Assembly (NCBI GenBank): GCA_938038445.1
Contig: CALHRZ010000019.1
Location: forward strand, 104,649 to 145,117
DNA length: 40,469 nucleotides
Direction: 5' to 3'
Source of the DNA: an uncultured bacterium
GTDB lineage: Bacteria; Verrucomicrobiota; Kiritimatiellia; CAIKKV01
Both the position numbers and the translations under genes were made by a program. Below are positions 40,269 through 40,469 of the stretch, one piece after another. The notes below the pieces were generated by a model. It saw only the letters and a list, made by a program, of their open reading frames with translations. It made no database searches and was not told the origin of the DNA. The first letter of the stretch is position 1, and each line of letters begins with the position of its first letter.

Positions 40269-40469
40269 ATGACAGCCAATGCACCGGCTTTGAGTGCCAG
40301 CATGGAAAACTATCTGGAGACGATCTTTCTGCTCGTCCGCGATGGTCCCGTGGCGCGGGCGAAGGATATCTCGCAACGCCTGGGAGTGAGTCGCTCGTCG
40401 GTGACCGGGGCGTTGCAGGCGCTGAGCGAGCGGGGACTCGTGAACTACGAGCGGTATGGATTCGTCACG
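40269..40469 (+). CDS. DtxR/MntR-family metal-dependent regulator, 3' end outside window
   Basis: 67 codons visible from ATG at 40269, with AGGAGG 7 nt upstream. SMENYLETIFLLVRDGPVARAKDISQRLGVSRSSVTGALQALSERG, taken in pieces, is the winged-helix N-terminus of DtxR/MntR/IdeR regulators (M-E-x-Y-L-E-x-I opening; V-S-x-x-S-V-T recognition helix; GLVNYERYGFV wing). These bind Mn2+ or Fe2+ and repress metal uptake genes. The metal-binding and dimerisation domain is beyond the window, so manganese or iron preference cannot be told. Confidence 0.92.
   Translation, partial: MTANAPALSASMENYLETIFLLVRDGPVARAKDISQRLGVSRSSVTGALQALSERGLVNYERYGFVT

Noticed and set aside
1-40469. CRISPR arrays, tRNA or rRNA genes, phage genes
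   Set aside because: No regularly spaced repeats, no tRNA cloverleaf or rRNA-like stretch, and no phage structural or integrase genes were seen on either strand.

Overview
The window reads as a chromosomal segment of a heterotroph that feeds on complex, sulfated and amino-sugar-containing glycans. The gene mix (S1-type sulfatase, alpha/alpha-toroid lyase, BNR sialidase-fold protein, GH123/DUF4091-like hydrolase, ceramidase-like amidase, several Gfo/Idh/MocA oxidoreductases, FGGY kinase, membrane GT-C proteins with TPR tails) is typical of the PVC group and of neighbouring uncultured phyla such as Hydrogenedentota, Sumerlaeota or Lentisphaerota. That placement is inference from gene content; no rRNA, tRNA or phylogenetic marker is present to settle it.

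Layout. (1) 1-4731: 3' end of a large glycosidase-like protein, converging on a sulfatase / aldo-keto-reductase-like pair. (2) 4732-5979: a 1.2 kb non-coding stretch with two copies of an unusual palindrome. (3) 5980-17675: a beta-propeller protein; a lyase / sialidase-fold / TIM-barrel isomerase operon; a MarC-family membrane protein; an exported protein with two tandem TMTC-like GT-C/TPR membrane proteins; a Gfo/Idh/MocA oxidoreductase. (4) 17676-23078: an accessory island made of decayed transposases, an arsenite-transporter fragment, a ribbon-helix-helix protein coupled to a single-chain restriction-modification enzyme of the type ISP-like class, an ORF broken by one amber codon, and a tiny cysteine-rich protein. 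(5) 23079-29499: a five-gene plus-strand operon (NagA-like deacetylase, class III aminotransferase, Gfo/Idh oxidoreductase, ceramidase-like hydrolase, FGGY kinase). (6) 29493-36588: a seven-gene minus-strand operon (UroD-like protein, GNAT, GH123-like hydrolase, HAD phosphatase, cupin, iron-type alcohol dehydrogenase, B12-binding-type radical SAM). (7) 36810-40469: a universal-stress protein with a small HdrA-N-like Cys protein, IS3-type and RAYT transposon remnants, a small membrane protein and the start of a DtxR/MntR-type regulator.

The genes are packed very tightly. Nine same-strand junctions are exact 4-bp ATGA stop/start overlaps, and all four convergent junctions are overlapping or separated by 28 nt or less. 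The two facing catabolic operons (23-36.6 kb) together hold enzymes that could release (GH123-like), de-acylate (NagA-like and ceramidase-like), de-aminate (aminotransferase), oxidise/reduce (Gfo/Idh, Fe-ADH) and phosphorylate/dephosphorylate (FGGY, HAD) an N-acyl amino sugar. No NagB-type deaminase is visible, so if this is amino-sugar catabolism it is not the textbook NagA-NagB route. This pathway reading is inference and is the most interesting candidate system in the window.
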